The translations under genes were made by a program, and so were the position numbers. This document shows positions 16,893 to 26,000 of a DNA stretch of 64,000 nucleotides, in pieces (the first letter of the stretch is position 1; each line of letters opens with the position of its first letter). Source of the DNA: Crocinitomicaceae bacterium (lineage in GTDB: Bacteria; Bacteroidota; Bacteroidia; Flavobacteriales_D; Crocinitomicaceae); contig JAGYIR010000011.1 in assembly GCA_018402525.1 (NCBI GenBank), forward strand, positions 434,001-498,000. Direction: 5' to 3'. The notes under the pieces are model-generated. The model was not told where the DNA came from and did no database searches. It saw nothing but the letters and a program-made list of their open reading frames with translations.

Positions 16893-17674
16893 GCATCAAT
16901 TTCTATCTTTAATCCATCGTAGGCGACAAACACATTCTCTGGAAGCAAACGTTCAATATCCTCATGTTTCCCAAATAGATGCGAAATGTGCGTTAAATAA
17001 GCGCGTTCAGGACTTATTTCTTTAATGAATTCTAGTGCCTCTGCCAAGTTGAAATGCGATAGATGCGTTTGCTCTCTCAGTGCATTCACAATCAATATTT
17101 TTGTGCCTTTCACTTTTTGTTTTTCTTCCTCCGAAATTGTTTTAGCATCGGTGATGTAAGTGAAGTTTCCTATTCGAAATCCCAACACAGGTAAATTAAA
17201 ATGTTTGACTTCAATGGGCTGTACAACCGCACCGTTAGAAATAACAAAAGGCTCATCTTTATGAATTCGGTTCAGCTTAAGTTTAGGCACACCTGGGTAT
17301 TTATCAGCATCAAAAACATAATGGAATTCTCTGCGTAAAGCGTCTTCCACTCGAGCTGTGCAATAAACTTGCATATCACGTTTCTCAACGAAATTAAATG
17401 CGCGTACATCATCCAAACCGGCTAAATGATCTTTGTGTTCATGCGTAAAGATCACTGCTTCTAAGGTTTTAACTTGTTCACGAAGCATTTGCTGACGGAA
17501 ATCAGGTCCGCTGTCAATGATATAATTTACACTTCCAAAAGAAAGAAGAACAGAACAGCGTAATCGTTTATCTTTCACATCTTCTGAAGCACAAACCCCA
17601 CATTCGCACGCAATGACGGGAACTCCTTGCGAGGTTCCTGAACCTAATACGGTGACTGCGAATTTTTCACTCAT
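16889..17674 (-). CDS. MBL-fold phosphodiesterase, PhnP-like
   Basis: This 261-residue metallo-beta-lactamase-fold hydrolase resembles PhnP-type phosphodiesterases. The HxHxDH metal motif (His78, His80, Asp82, His83) is in FTHEHKDHLAG. An N-terminal Cys cluster (CECGVC, residues 23-28) resembles the structural zinc site of PhnP. Further His residues lie in LREQTHLSHFNL and THISHLFG. No phn operon is nearby, so the substrate is probably a nucleotide or cyclic phosphate rather than a phosphonate intermediate. It is last in the radC-wecB operon, overlapping the previous gene by 4 bases. Confidence 0.82.
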   Translation of the reverse strand: MSEKFAVTVLGSGTSQGVPVIACECGVCASEDVKDKRLRCSVLLSFGSVNYIIDSGPDFRQQMLREQVKTLEAVIFTHEHKDHLAGLDDVRAFNFVEKRDMQVYCTARVEDALRREFHYVFDADKYPGVPKLKLNRIHKDEPFVISNGAVVQPIEVKHFNLPVLGFRIGNFTYITDAKTISEEEKQKVKGTKILIVNALREQTHLSHFNLAEALEFIKEISPERAYLTHISHLFGKHEDIERLLPENVFVAYDGLKIEIDA

Positions 17675-18063
17675 GATTGCTTCTTAGATTTTATCAATTG
17701 AATCAATAAAACGGACCATGCGCAAATCAACAATACACCACCTAGTGGCGTTATAGGACCTAAAAACCGAAAGGATAGACCTAAAACATCTTGGGTTGCG
17801 AGTAAATAAATTGAGCCACTAAACAAAACAACTCCGAACAACATTAGACCAAAGATCCATGTCAACGAAAAACTGAACTTCTCTGCGCTTAAACCAATTA
17901 GCAGGAGCCCCAACCCATGATACATCTGATAGCGAACACCCGTTTCAAATGAGGTAAGCTGATTTGCATCCAGCACTTCTTTCAGTGCGTGAGCAGCAAA
18001 AGCACCAAGTACAATTGCAACAACGATCAAAACTACACCTGTGATGACTATTTTCTTATTCAT
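17671..18063 (-). CDS. DUF423 membrane protein
   Basis: This 130-residue protein has four hydrophobic helices (about 5-25, 50-62, 68-88, 100-123) and the DUF423 N-terminal pattern VLGAFAAHALKEVL, followed by FETGVRYQMYHGLGLL. DUF423 (YgdD-like) proteins are small inner-membrane proteins of unknown function. It overlaps the gene before it by 8 bases and the gene after it by 4 (ATGA), so it is translated as part of the same operon. Confidence 0.85.
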   Translation of the reverse strand: MNKKIVITGVVLIVVAIVLGAFAAHALKEVLDANQLTSFETGVRYQMYHGLGLLLIGLSAEKFSFSLTWIFGLMLFGVVLFSGSIYLLATQDVLGLSFRFLGPITPLGGVLLICAWSVLLIQLIKSKKQS

Positions 18064-19321
18064 TATTCAAATTTAAGGTAGATACTAGAACGGCATCCCA
18101 TCCCTTCCAATGCTTGTAACCTCCGATGGTTTCATTATGCCATATAAAGACGAAATATCCGCCATAAGTTGCTACCTCATGGTACAATTGTTCGACTTTC
18201 TTTTGGCTTTCCTCAATGCTCAATTTCATATACTCGTTCAGCGTTCCGTCCATGTACGCAAATGGATGAACGGTTAAATTCGTTACTACGTTCGTTAATA
18301 AATCGTACCATTCGTGTGCACGAGCTGTTCCAGCGCGAAATCCAACATGCTCAGCAAATCCCATAGAGTACTCGTGGGTAAAACCACAAGCTATCAAAGC
18401 TCTGTAGGTCTTTGGAAGCTCAAAACGTAAAAAATGCTGACGGGAACATTGTATTGTTGCACCAGTTAAATTTTCCAAACGAACTTTCTCTTTTCTTAAC
18501 GCTTGTTTATCACTGTTCGAAGCGTAGCTCGGATGCAAATTCACTTCTACTTTCTGCGACATCTCACGAATAATCTTTTGATGATCTGGATGTTCGGCAG
18601 AAATGTTTCTATCACGTTTTGCACTATCCCCCACTAACCAAAATAATTTGGTGTTTTTATATTGCTTACCAATTTCTAAAATTCGATCAAAGGTATCGTA
18701 GGGATCTTTCTCTCCTCTAGCTACTGCCTTTCTCTCTCTAAGCCTCATAAAATCCAACTTGATTGCATCTTTACACCTAGAAAAGAACTTGCGTCGTGCG
18801 TCTTTAAACTTGTAAGCGTAGGTGTTATCGATGTCAAATGTTGGGACAAGCGTCGGTTTTCCAGTGCTCGCATTGACTTCCAAACCAGTAAACTGAATGA
18901 TTTCATGTGCAATACGGTCACATATACATTGTTCTATCCAACCAAATTTCTTCAAGATACTTGCTGAATAAGGAAATCGTCCATGCTCGTCCTTATCCGA
19001 AGTAATGTACTCTTCATACCGCGTCAAAACGTAAAAAATAGACGCACAAGGATCAGTAATACCGTCCACTGAAAGGCATTCAGCATTTTCAAAGTTCGAT
19101 TTTTTAATTTCGGGAGTTGAAATTCCTTCTTCAAAAAGTAATGTACTTGGCACAATGGTAGGAACATCAATTCTGTGACTGGAATAATTCAATTTAATTC
19201 CTTCGAAATTCTGGAACTTATCAACATCTGCGATTAGTGTATAATCTATCTGGCGAGATTTGAATACAAAATCAAGGGTATACACCAAACGATTTGTAAT
19301 CTTATCTGCTAGAATATACAT
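18056..19321 (-). CDS. Polysaccharide deacetylase-like protein
   Basis: This roughly 421-residue protein resembles the Bacteroidota polysaccharide-deacetylase-like family with an extra N-terminal domain. The C-terminal half has NodB-like elements: PTFDIDNTYAYKF (Asp pair), VEVNLHPSYASN and FVFIWHNETIGG, which could supply the metal-binding Asp and His. It presumably removes acetyl groups from a surface polysaccharide, in keeping with wecB immediately upstream. I chose the ATG at 19321, one base after the wecB stop region; a start at 19402 would overlap wecB by 80 bases and add a non-conserved tail. Confidence 0.72.
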   Translation of the reverse strand: MYILADKITNRLVYTLDFVFKSRQIDYTLIADVDKFQNFEGIKLNYSSHRIDVPTIVPSTLLFEEGISTPEIKKSNFENAECLSVDGITDPCASIFYVLTRYEEYITSDKDEHGRFPYSASILKKFGWIEQCICDRIAHEIIQFTGLEVNASTGKPTLVPTFDIDNTYAYKFKDARRKFFSRCKDAIKLDFMRLRERKAVARGEKDPYDTFDRILEIGKQYKNTKLFWLVGDSAKRDRNISAEHPDHQKIIREMSQKVEVNLHPSYASNSDKQALRKEKVRLENLTGATIQCSRQHFLRFELPKTYRALIACGFTHEYSMGFAEHVGFRAGTARAHEWYDLLTNVVTNLTVHPFAYMDGTLNEYMKLSIEESQKKVEQLYHEVATYGGYFVFIWHNETIGGYKHWKGWDAVLVSTLNLNNE

Positions 19322-19322
19322 A

Positions 19323-20468
19323 CTACAACTGATCAATGATTTTTTGGCAAATAAATTCAGCCGCCTTTCCATCACCGTAATAGGTCGGATAGGTGTAATC
19401 ATCTTTCATCAATAATTGATTGAACCCATCAACAATGCGATCGTAGTCGGCATCAGCCAATAGTGCGTTTCCGTTCTCTACAATCTCCACCCACTCGGTT
19501 TGAGGTCGCAAAATAACACAAGGTTTTTGAAAGAAATAGGACTCCTTTTGAAGTCCACCTGAATCGGTAACAATCATGCGCGCATTTTTCTCCAAAGCAA
19601 TGATATCCAAAAATCCAGCTGGGGGAATTATCAATAGATCCTCGCTTTCTTCAATGGACTTATACAACTCATCGCTCAATTGATCTTTCATCTTATGCTT
19701 CGTGCGTGGATGCAATGGCAGAACGATTTTTAATCCCGAATTTTCTCCAATCGCTAACAATGCAGAGAAAATTTGTTCCATATTCTCTTTAATATCGGTG
19801 TTCGAATCCCGGTGAACGGTGCACAAAACGAACTGATCGGCGGCTAAACCGAGTTCATTCAAAATGGTTGACTTCTCTTCAGAAACGTATGAAAAATGTA
19901 GGCTATTGTCGTACATGATATCTCCACAGTGGTAGACATGCGGTTGATTCACCGATGCCCTTTCGCTCGTATCCATGGAAAACCCTTCCTTTTTTAGATT
20001 GGTAATACCTGACAAGGTTGGGGTAAATAACAATGTCGACATATGATCGCACGCAATACGGTTTACTTCTTCAGGCATGGCTTTGTTGTAACTTCTCAAC
20101 CCTGCTTCTACGTGAATCACGGGAATAAAAATCTTAATCGCTGCCAACGCCCCTGCCACAGTGGAATTTGTATCACCGTACACTAAAACCGCTGCTGGTT
20201 CTTCTTTTTGAAAAATTTCTTCCAATCCTTCTAACATTTTTGCAGTCTGTTTTCCATGCGATCCGCTTCCTACATTCAGGTTATAATCTGGAAAAGGAAT
20301 GGCCATTTCTTCAAAAAAAACATGCGACATATTCTCATCGTAATGCTGACCAGTGTGCACGATAACCTCTTTCAACTCGTCTTTAAAATGCGTCGAAATT
20401 GCCCTACTAATTGCAGAAGATTTTATGATTTGAGGTCGGGCCCCAACAATTGTGATGATTTTTTTCAT
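19323..20468 (-). CDS. wecB: UDP-N-acetylglucosamine 2-epimerase (non-hydrolysing)
   Basis: This 381-residue cytoplasmic enzyme interconverts UDP-GlcNAc and UDP-ManNAc for surface polysaccharide synthesis. Family motifs are GARPQIIKSSAISRAI at the N-terminus, HTGQHYDENMS, VYGDTNSTVAGALAA, HVEAGLRS followed by PEEVNRIACDH, and VTDSGGLQKES near residue 290. It sits 9 bases after radC and directly before the deacetylase-like gene, so epimerisation and sugar modification are probably co-expressed. Confidence 0.92.
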   Translation of the reverse strand: MKKIITIVGARPQIIKSSAISRAISTHFKDELKEVIVHTGQHYDENMSHVFFEEMAIPFPDYNLNVGSGSHGKQTAKMLEGLEEIFQKEEPAAVLVYGDTNSTVAGALAAIKIFIPVIHVEAGLRSYNKAMPEEVNRIACDHMSTLLFTPTLSGITNLKKEGFSMDTSERASVNQPHVYHCGDIMYDNSLHFSYVSEEKSTILNELGLAADQFVLCTVHRDSNTDIKENMEQIFSALLAIGENSGLKIVLPLHPRTKHKMKDQLSDELYKSIEESEDLLIIPPAGFLDIIALEKNARMIVTDSGGLQKESYFFQKPCVILRPQTEWVEIVENGNALLADADYDRIVDGFNQLLMKDDYTYPTYYGDGKAAEFICQKIIDQL

Positions 20469-20477
20469 TTAACCGTG

Positions 20478-21173
20478 TTACATTAAACCGTCGTCTGCAA
20501 AACTATAATAATTATCGTCAGCAATAATGAGATGATCCAAAATATGCAAATCGATGTACTTACCAAAGGTAATATACGATTTTGTTAACTTTTTGTCCTC
20601 TTCACTTGGTTTTAACTGGCCGCTCGGATGGTTATGGGCGAGAATAAGCGCACTTGATTTCAACTCCAACGCCTTACTGAAAATGACCTTCCCATCGGCA
20701 ACAGTTCCAGAAAGTCCTCCTTTTGAAATTTGTGATTTTCCGATGATCTCATTTGCACGGTTCAATAAAATGATATAAAATTCTTCGTGTTTTAAATCGC
20801 TCAAATCCGCCTTGATATAGTTAAAAGCATCTCTCGAAGAACGCACCTTGAAACGAGCCACATCGCCACTCGAGGATCTTCTGCGTGCAATTTCCATGGC
20901 GGCAAACAAGGTAATGGCCTTTGCCTCTCCAATCCCCTTAAACTTCATAAAATCTGAAACGGATTTCCTTGAAAGTTCTGCTAAACTATGTTGGGAATTT
21001 GCTAAAATTTCTCTGGACAATTCCACCGCAGAAACATCTCGGGTTCCAGAGCCAATTAAGATAGCCAATAGTTCAGCGTCTGAAAGTGCATTTCTTCCTT
21101 TGCGCAACATTTTTTCTCTTGGACGGTCCTCTTCCGCCCAAGATTTAATCGTTGTAATTGGTAGGTTATTCAT
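20478..21173 (-). CDS. radC: RadC-family JAB domain protein
   Basis: This 231-residue protein has an N-terminal helix-hairpin-helix-like region (FKGIGEAKAITLFAAMEIARR) and a C-terminal JAMM metal site: His180, His182 and Asp193 in AHNHPSGQLKPSEED. RadC was named for DNA repair, but its molecular function is not settled. It is the first gene of a minus-strand operon with wecB and is divergent from the plus-strand gene at 21307 across 133 bases. Confidence 0.92.
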   Translation of the reverse strand: MNNLPITTIKSWAEEDRPREKMLRKGRNALSDAELLAILIGSGTRDVSAVELSREILANSQHSLAELSRKSVSDFMKFKGIGEAKAITLFAAMEIARRRSSSGDVARFKVRSSRDAFNYIKADLSDLKHEEFYIILLNRANEIIGKSQISKGGLSGTVADGKVIFSKALELKSSALILAHNHPSGQLKPSEEDKKLTKSYITFGKYIDLHILDHLIIADDNYYSFADDGLM

Positions 21174-21306
21174 TTGATTTGTAATTAATTAAACTCTTAT
21201 TATTGAAGCTAAATTTCCACATTTCCATTTAAGATAAGAAAAATTATCATTTCAAAACGAAACTTTAAAACCATTTCTTTACATCTTTACGCTTCGAAAA
21301 AAAGCA

Positions 21307-22326
21307 ATGGATTCACTTACACAAATCATACTCGGAGCGGCAATTGGAGAAGCTGTTGGAGGCAAAAAAATGGGAAACAAAGCTGCCATGTGGGGAGCCA
21401 TTGGCGGGACCATTCCCGATTTAGATGTAATTTCACGCGCATGGACAAACCCCGTTGACGGTGCATTGCTTCATCGTGGATTTTCTCACTCCATCGTTTT
21501 TGCCATTCTAGTTGCCCCTATTCTAGGATTCCTCATCTATCGATTGTACAAAAAACGTTTCGAGTACAGAACATGGTTTTGGCTGTTTTTCGGAAGTATC
21601 ATTACACATCCCATGCTGGATGTTTTCACCAATTACGGAACTCAATTTTTCTGGCCGTTCGATCTTAGATTGACATTTAATAGCGTTTTTGTTGTCGATC
21701 CGCTGTATACGCTTCCATTTGGATTCCTATTGCTCATCGTACTGTTTTTAAAAAGAGATAATATCTGGCGAAAACGACTTAATTATTCAGGCATCATGTA
21801 CTCGAGTCTCTATTTAGTCTGGTGTGTAATCGTTAAATTGACCATTCTGAATAAGTCCGATGAATACTTCAAATCGGCGGGACTAGAAAGCAAAAACACA
21901 ATCGTTACACCTATGCCATTCACCTCATTTTACTGGATGATGCTCACGGAAAGCGATTCGAATTATTACATTGGATACAAATCACTGTTTTATGATTTTA
22001 ATCCTAACGATATTGAAATTATTCAAAAAAATCAAAAATCACTTGATGAACTCAGTTGGAAATATGAAAACCATGCAGAAACGTTTAAGTTTTTGACCAA
22101 CGGATACTACACAACTCAATGGAAAGGTGACACCTTAGAGCTATTCGATTTGCGCTTCGGGACTACAACAATGTTTACCGAAAAAAAATTATCGCTACCC
22201 GTTTTTGGCTATGGTATGATTGTTGACAAACATCGTGTTGTGAACAAAACGATAGCGCTTAGAAAAGAAGACATGTGGGAACATGTTAATTTTGAAAGCT
22301 ATTTTGATAAAATATTCAAACCATGA
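21307..22326 (+). CDS. YdjM-type membrane-bound metal-dependent hydrolase
   Basis: This 339-residue protein starts with the DUF457/YdjM pattern: MDSLTQIILGAAIGEA, GGTIPDLDV, HRGFSHSIVF and THPMLDVFTNYGTQ. The conserved Asp and His residues are thought to bind metal in this family of predicted membrane hydrolases. Four or five hydrophobic segments occupy residues about 55-185. The remaining 150 residues form a soluble domain of unknown role. Its stop overlaps the start of the GH3 gene by 4 bases (ATGA), so the two are coupled. Confidence 0.8.
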   Translation: MDSLTQIILGAAIGEAVGGKKMGNKAAMWGAIGGTIPDLDVISRAWTNPVDGALLHRGFSHSIVFAILVAPILGFLIYRLYKKRFEYRTWFWLFFGSIITHPMLDVFTNYGTQFFWPFDLRLTFNSVFVVDPLYTLPFGFLLLIVLFLKRDNIWRKRLNYSGIMYSSLYLVWCVIVKLTILNKSDEYFKSAGLESKNTIVTPMPFTSFYWMMLTESDSNYYIGYKSLFYDFNPNDIEIIQKNQKSLDELSWKYENHAETFKFLTNGYYTTQWKGDTLELFDLRFGTTTMFTEKKLSLPVFGYGMIVDKHRVVNKTIALRKEDMWEHVNFESYFDKIFKP

Positions 22327-23456
22327 GAATTCTTTTCTGTATCATTTTCTTTCAACTTATCATTTTTGGTGCTTTAGCACAACAATCAGCAATTCGCATT
22401 GAAGCAGATCCAGTTGAAAGACTAGCGCCGATTAATCTGGACGCGTTTCTAACAGAGCATTCAATGTTAGATCAGAAAGTAGATAGCGTTTTTAGCGGCT
22501 TGACGGATCAGCAAATTGTTGCACAGTTAATTATGCCAGCTGCAGGAAGATTAGGCTTGAGTGAGGACAGTATACGCGCATTAATCAACGATCATCAGAT
22601 TGGTGGAGTTTTGTTATTGAATGGAACGAAAGATCAGTTTACTTATTGGGTAAAAAAATACGAGCAATTGAATGAAAAAGTTGGAAATCTTCCTTTTCTC
22701 TATTCAGCCGATGCTGAGCCAAGTCTCGTAAACCGAAAAATTACAGGTTCGGCAATTGTCCCAAAAGCGAATACGCTCACAACCGAACAAGAAGTGATTG
22801 ACGTTGCCAAAAGTATTTCGAATGACTTGAATGATATTGGGATCAATTATAACTTTTCGCCTGTTGTGGACATGTCGCCTAACAAAACGGTTGGTTACCG
22901 TGGATTTGGAAATGATCCAGCGAACATAATTCCATTTTCAAATGCGTTTATTCAACAATCACAACAACAAAATATCATTGCGACTGCTAAGCATTTTCCT
23001 GGCCATGGATTGGTAACGGGCGACACACATAAATCACTACAAACGATTAATGGTGAACTGAAGGAAATTGGAAATTATCCCGCGTTGATTGAAAAAGGCG
23101 TTTTATCGATCATGGTTGCACACATTGCCGTTCAAAACAATAAAAAGTACAACACCAATGGTCTCCCTGCTACGACATCAAAAGTAATTGTTACCGAGCT
23201 CCTCAGAGATAGCCTACAATTTAAAGGGTTGATTGTGACAGATGCTATGAATATGGGAGGTGTTGTGAATGTGCCAAACGCTTCGGTAAAAGCAATTGAT
23301 GCAGGATGTGATATTCTTCTCATGCCCAAGGACACTCGACTGGCGCATCGACAAATTTTAAAGGAATATACTGAAAACGAAATCTTTAAACAAAAGGTCG
23401 AAACGGCAGCAAAACGCATTATTAGAATGAAGCTATGCCTAGGAATATTAGAGTAA
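22323..23456 (+). CDS. Glycoside hydrolase family 3, NagZ-like beta-N-acetylhexosaminidase
   Basis: This 377-residue enzyme has the NagZ-type GH3 barrel, with KHFPGHG (about residues 223-229), a downstream DTHKS and the nucleophile Asp near 307 in IVTDAMNMGG. NagZ proteins remove GlcNAc from peptidoglycan fragments. Unlike cytoplasmic NagZ of Gram-negative model species, this protein has a signal peptide (MRILFCIIFFQLIIFGALA, then Gln), so it acts in the periplasm or outside. It lacks the C-terminal serine-hydrolase domain often fused to this family in Bacteroidota. Confidence 0.87.
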   Translation: MRILFCIIFFQLIIFGALAQQSAIRIEADPVERLAPINLDAFLTEHSMLDQKVDSVFSGLTDQQIVAQLIMPAAGRLGLSEDSIRALINDHQIGGVLLLNGTKDQFTYWVKKYEQLNEKVGNLPFLYSADAEPSLVNRKITGSAIVPKANTLTTEQEVIDVAKSISNDLNDIGINYNFSPVVDMSPNKTVGYRGFGNDPANIIPFSNAFIQQSQQQNIIATAKHFPGHGLVTGDTHKSLQTINGELKEIGNYPALIEKGVLSIMVAHIAVQNNKKYNTNGLPATTSKVIVTELLRDSLQFKGLIVTDAMNMGGVVNVPNASVKAIDAGCDILLMPKDTRLAHRQILKEYTENEIFKQKVETAAKRIIRMKLCLGILE

Positions 23457-23523
23457 TCACACCTCTTTTACATTGATCGCTCTTTTTTAATTATCATTTT
23501 TTAATATAATTAAAACATTCTCT

Positions 23524-23531
23524 TAACTTTG
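23524..23531 (+). promoter_or_regulatory. -7 element very close to the VTC-gene start
   Basis: TAACTTTG matches TAnnTTTG and ends 5 bases before the ATG at 23537, so the mRNA would be almost leaderless. Confidence 0.4.
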
Positions 23532-23536
23532 GAGAC

Positions 23537-24298
23537 ATGTCAACGTCAAACGTAAACGATTTAGTCGCTCAATTCGAAACCATTGGTTTAGAAGAAATGG
23601 ATGCTGTCCAGTTAATGAATCGTGTTGACACAAAATTCACCTTCAATCAAGATAAGTTACCTGATTTCTTGCAAGAATTAATGGAAGATTACCGCGTTTT
23701 AAGTGTTGATGGCGATACAATTACGAACTATGAAAGCTTGTATTTCGATGACAAGGAGTTAAGTTCGTTTGGTGACCATCAACGAAAAAAAATAAACCGT
23801 TTTAAGGTGCGTTTTAGAAAATACTTGAACTCCGGTATTTCATTTTTAGAGGTGAAACACAAGATAAACGGTCGAACAGAAAAGATCAGGATTCCAGCCA
23901 CTGAAATAACGCAAGAACTATCGGATTCGCAGAAAGATTTTGTCAAGGAAACAGGGGTTTTGGGTGATTTAAAACCAAGTCTAATGAATCGCTTCAGTCG
24001 CATTACCTTTGTTAACAAGCATATCCCAGAAAGATTAACATTGGATGTCAACATTGCTTATCAATGGGAAGGAAGCGAGCAAAACATGTCGAATATTGTG
24101 ATCGCTGAACTAAAACAACACAAAGCAAAACGAAATTCAGTCTTCTACCAATTGATGAAAAAGCACATGATTCGACCTTTACGCATCAGTAAATACTGTA
24201 TCGGAATTGTTAACATGTACGGCAAAGACAATGTAAAATACAATCGATTTAAAAAGAAATTAATTACGCTAAAAAAAATACAAACCAATGCTGCTTGA
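23537..24298 (+). CDS. VTC-domain protein (polyphosphate polymerase-like)
   Basis: This 253-residue cytoplasmic protein has the VTC catalytic-tunnel pattern: LMNRVDTKFTF (residues about 26-36), ITNYESLYFDD, RFKVRFRKYLNSG, FLEVKHKINGRTEK and a late VIAELKQHKAKR. Alternating Arg/Lys and Glu residues match the tunnel that polymerises phosphate from ATP in yeast Vtc4. The bacterial versions are predicted polyphosphate polymerases. Its end overlaps the DUF4956 membrane gene by 11 bases, so the two products are probably one membrane-associated complex. Confidence 0.85.
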   Translation: MSTSNVNDLVAQFETIGLEEMDAVQLMNRVDTKFTFNQDKLPDFLQELMEDYRVLSVDGDTITNYESLYFDDKELSSFGDHQRKKINRFKVRFRKYLNSGISFLEVKHKINGRTEKIRIPATEITQELSDSQKDFVKETGVLGDLKPSLMNRFSRITFVNKHIPERLTLDVNIAYQWEGSEQNMSNIVIAELKQHKAKRNSVFYQLMKKHMIRPLRISKYCIGIVNMYGKDNVKYNRFKKKLITLKKIQTNAA

Positions 24299-24953
24299 TT
24301 TTATACTCGCTCCAAAACCATCTCCAGATTTCTTAGACTTCTTTTGGTTTAAAGAAGACATCTATTCGTTACTTATTCGATTAGGTGTGAACTTATTTTT
24401 TATGACGATCATCATTCGTTATTTGTACTATCCAATTACGACGCGAAAAGATTACCTATTTACCTATTACCTCATTGGTATAATTACCTTCTTCATCTGC
24501 TTCAGTTTGCGGAAATTGGATATTGACACAGGAATGGGATTAGGATTGTTCGCCATTTTTGGAATTATTCGCTATCGTACAGATGCCATTGAAATTAAGG
24601 AAATGACGTATTTGTTTCTCATCATCGGATTAAGTGTAATCAATTCCTTAGCCTCCAAAAAAATAAGTTTAATAGAATTAGGAACAATTAACATAAGTGT
24701 TGTAGCTTTAACGTATGGATTGGAATATTTGTGGTTGGTAAAACACTTAACGCGAAAAACAATCGTTTATGAGCGTATTGATTTAATCGTACCAGATAAA
24801 TACGAAGAAATGAAAACTGATTTAGAGTCAAGAACAGGTTTAAGCATTAAAAAATTCGATATTGGAAGGATTGATTTTCTCAATGATACTGCTCAAGTAC
24901 GCATCTACTACTACGACGATGAACAAGCATTTTCAGATTACCACAACGAATAA
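24288..24953 (+). CDS. DUF4956 membrane protein, partner of the VTC protein
   Basis: This 221-residue protein has four hydrophobic segments (about 35-52, 60-78, 83-98, 105-150) containing the DUF4956 hallmark GLFAIFGIIRYRTDAIEIKE, then a soluble C-terminal ferredoxin-like domain (about 165-221). DUF4956 genes commonly accompany VTC-domain genes. The 11-base overlap here supports a physical partnership, perhaps a membrane anchor or polyphosphate channel (inference). Confidence 0.83.
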   Translation: MLLDFILAPKPSPDFLDFFWFKEDIYSLLIRLGVNLFFMTIIIRYLYYPITTRKDYLFTYYLIGIITFFICFSLRKLDIDTGMGLGLFAIFGIIRYRTDAIEIKEMTYLFLIIGLSVINSLASKKISLIELGTINISVVALTYGLEYLWLVKHLTRKTIVYERIDLIVPDKYEEMKTDLESRTGLSIKKFDIGRIDFLNDTAQVRIYYYDDEQAFSDYHNE

Positions 24954-24968
24954 AACCCGTTTTCATTT

Positions 24969-26000
24969 ATGAAAATAATTCGATTGCTCCTTCTCCCCTT
25001 TAGCTTGATTTACGGGAGTATTGGTGCAGTCAGAAATTTCTTCTACGACAATGGGATTTTTGCAACGTATACCATTCCAACCAAATCCATCTGCGTTGGA
25101 AATTTATCGGTGGGAGGCACTGGAAAAACACCACACGTCGACTTAATCGCTCAACATTTTATTTCAAAGCAGGTCTCAACTGCAATTTTAAGTCGTGGAT
25201 ACGGCAGAAAAACTCAGGGAGTTCTTGAAGTCAACACGGATTCAACCGCAGAAAACGTGGGTGACGAGCCACTGTCGTATAAATTAAGACATCGAGATTC
25301 GATAACCGCAGTAGTTGCTGAAAAACGAAAATTCGGAGTGGAATTCATCCTTCAAAAACATCCGAAAACGCAGTTAATTATTCTAGACGATGCGTTTCAG
25401 CACAGGGCGGTAAAAGCAGGATTGAACATTTTAATTACCGATTATTCAGACTTGTTTTCCACTGATTTTGTGCTTCCCGCTGGAAATCTAAGAGAATTTC
25501 GATGTGGAAAAAATCGTGCAGATTACATCATCGTAAGTAAATGTCCTGCTAACGTTTCAGAAAGTGAAAAGCGAAAAATTGTGAATCAACTTAAGGTTAG
25601 GCGCGACAAAGTGTTCTTTTCAAAAATCGTATATGGTGACTTATTTCCTTTCTTTAAGGGGCAATCAAGGGCAATCAAAAAAGTACTGCTCGTGACTGGA
25701 ATTGGAAATCCAAAACCACTACTAGAGCAATTAAACAAAACCTACAGTGTTGAACACATTAAATTCAGCGATCACCATCATTTTACTTCGGCAGATATTG
25801 ACCAAATTCATCAAAAATTTGATACTTTTGCACGGGAAGATGGAATTATAGTGACGACCGAAAAAGATTTCATGCGCTTAAAGGACATGACTGAAATTCG
25901 CTCTGAAAAATACCATTGGTATTATCAATCTATCACCACAAAAATTGATGAACAGGAAAAATTTAACCTCCTTTTAGAAAATTATGTTGACAAAATTTAA
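24969..26000 (+). CDS. lpxK: Tetraacyldisaccharide 4'-kinase
   Basis: LpxK phosphorylates the lipid A disaccharide precursor at the 4' position on the inner face of the cytoplasmic membrane. The 343-residue protein has an N-terminal hydrophobic segment (1-20), the P-loop VGGTGKTPHVDLIA (about 50-63), ILSRGYGRK, DAFQHRAV and a C-terminal HHHFT...TTEKDFMRL pattern, all typical. It overlaps the purine phosphorylase gene by 17 bases. lpxH lies 4.5 kb downstream on the same strand. Confidence 0.93.
   Translation: MKIIRLLLLPFSLIYGSIGAVRNFFYDNGIFATYTIPTKSICVGNLSVGGTGKTPHVDLIAQHFISKQVSTAILSRGYGRKTQGVLEVNTDSTAENVGDEPLSYKLRHRDSITAVVAEKRKFGVEFILQKHPKTQLIILDDAFQHRAVKAGLNILITDYSDLFSTDFVLPAGNLREFRCGKNRADYIIVSKCPANVSESEKRKIVNQLKVRRDKVFFSKIVYGDLFPFFKGQSRAIKKVLLVTGIGNPKPLLEQLNKTYSVEHIKFSDHHHFTSADIDQIHQKFDTFAREDGIIVTTEKDFMRLKDMTEIRSEKYHWYYQSITTKIDEQEKFNLLLENYVDKI

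Noticed and set aside
20478-21173. RadC as a marker of a defence or mobile island
   Set aside because: RadC-type genes can ride on islands, but this one leads a housekeeping operon with wecB and no mobile or defence genes were seen around it.
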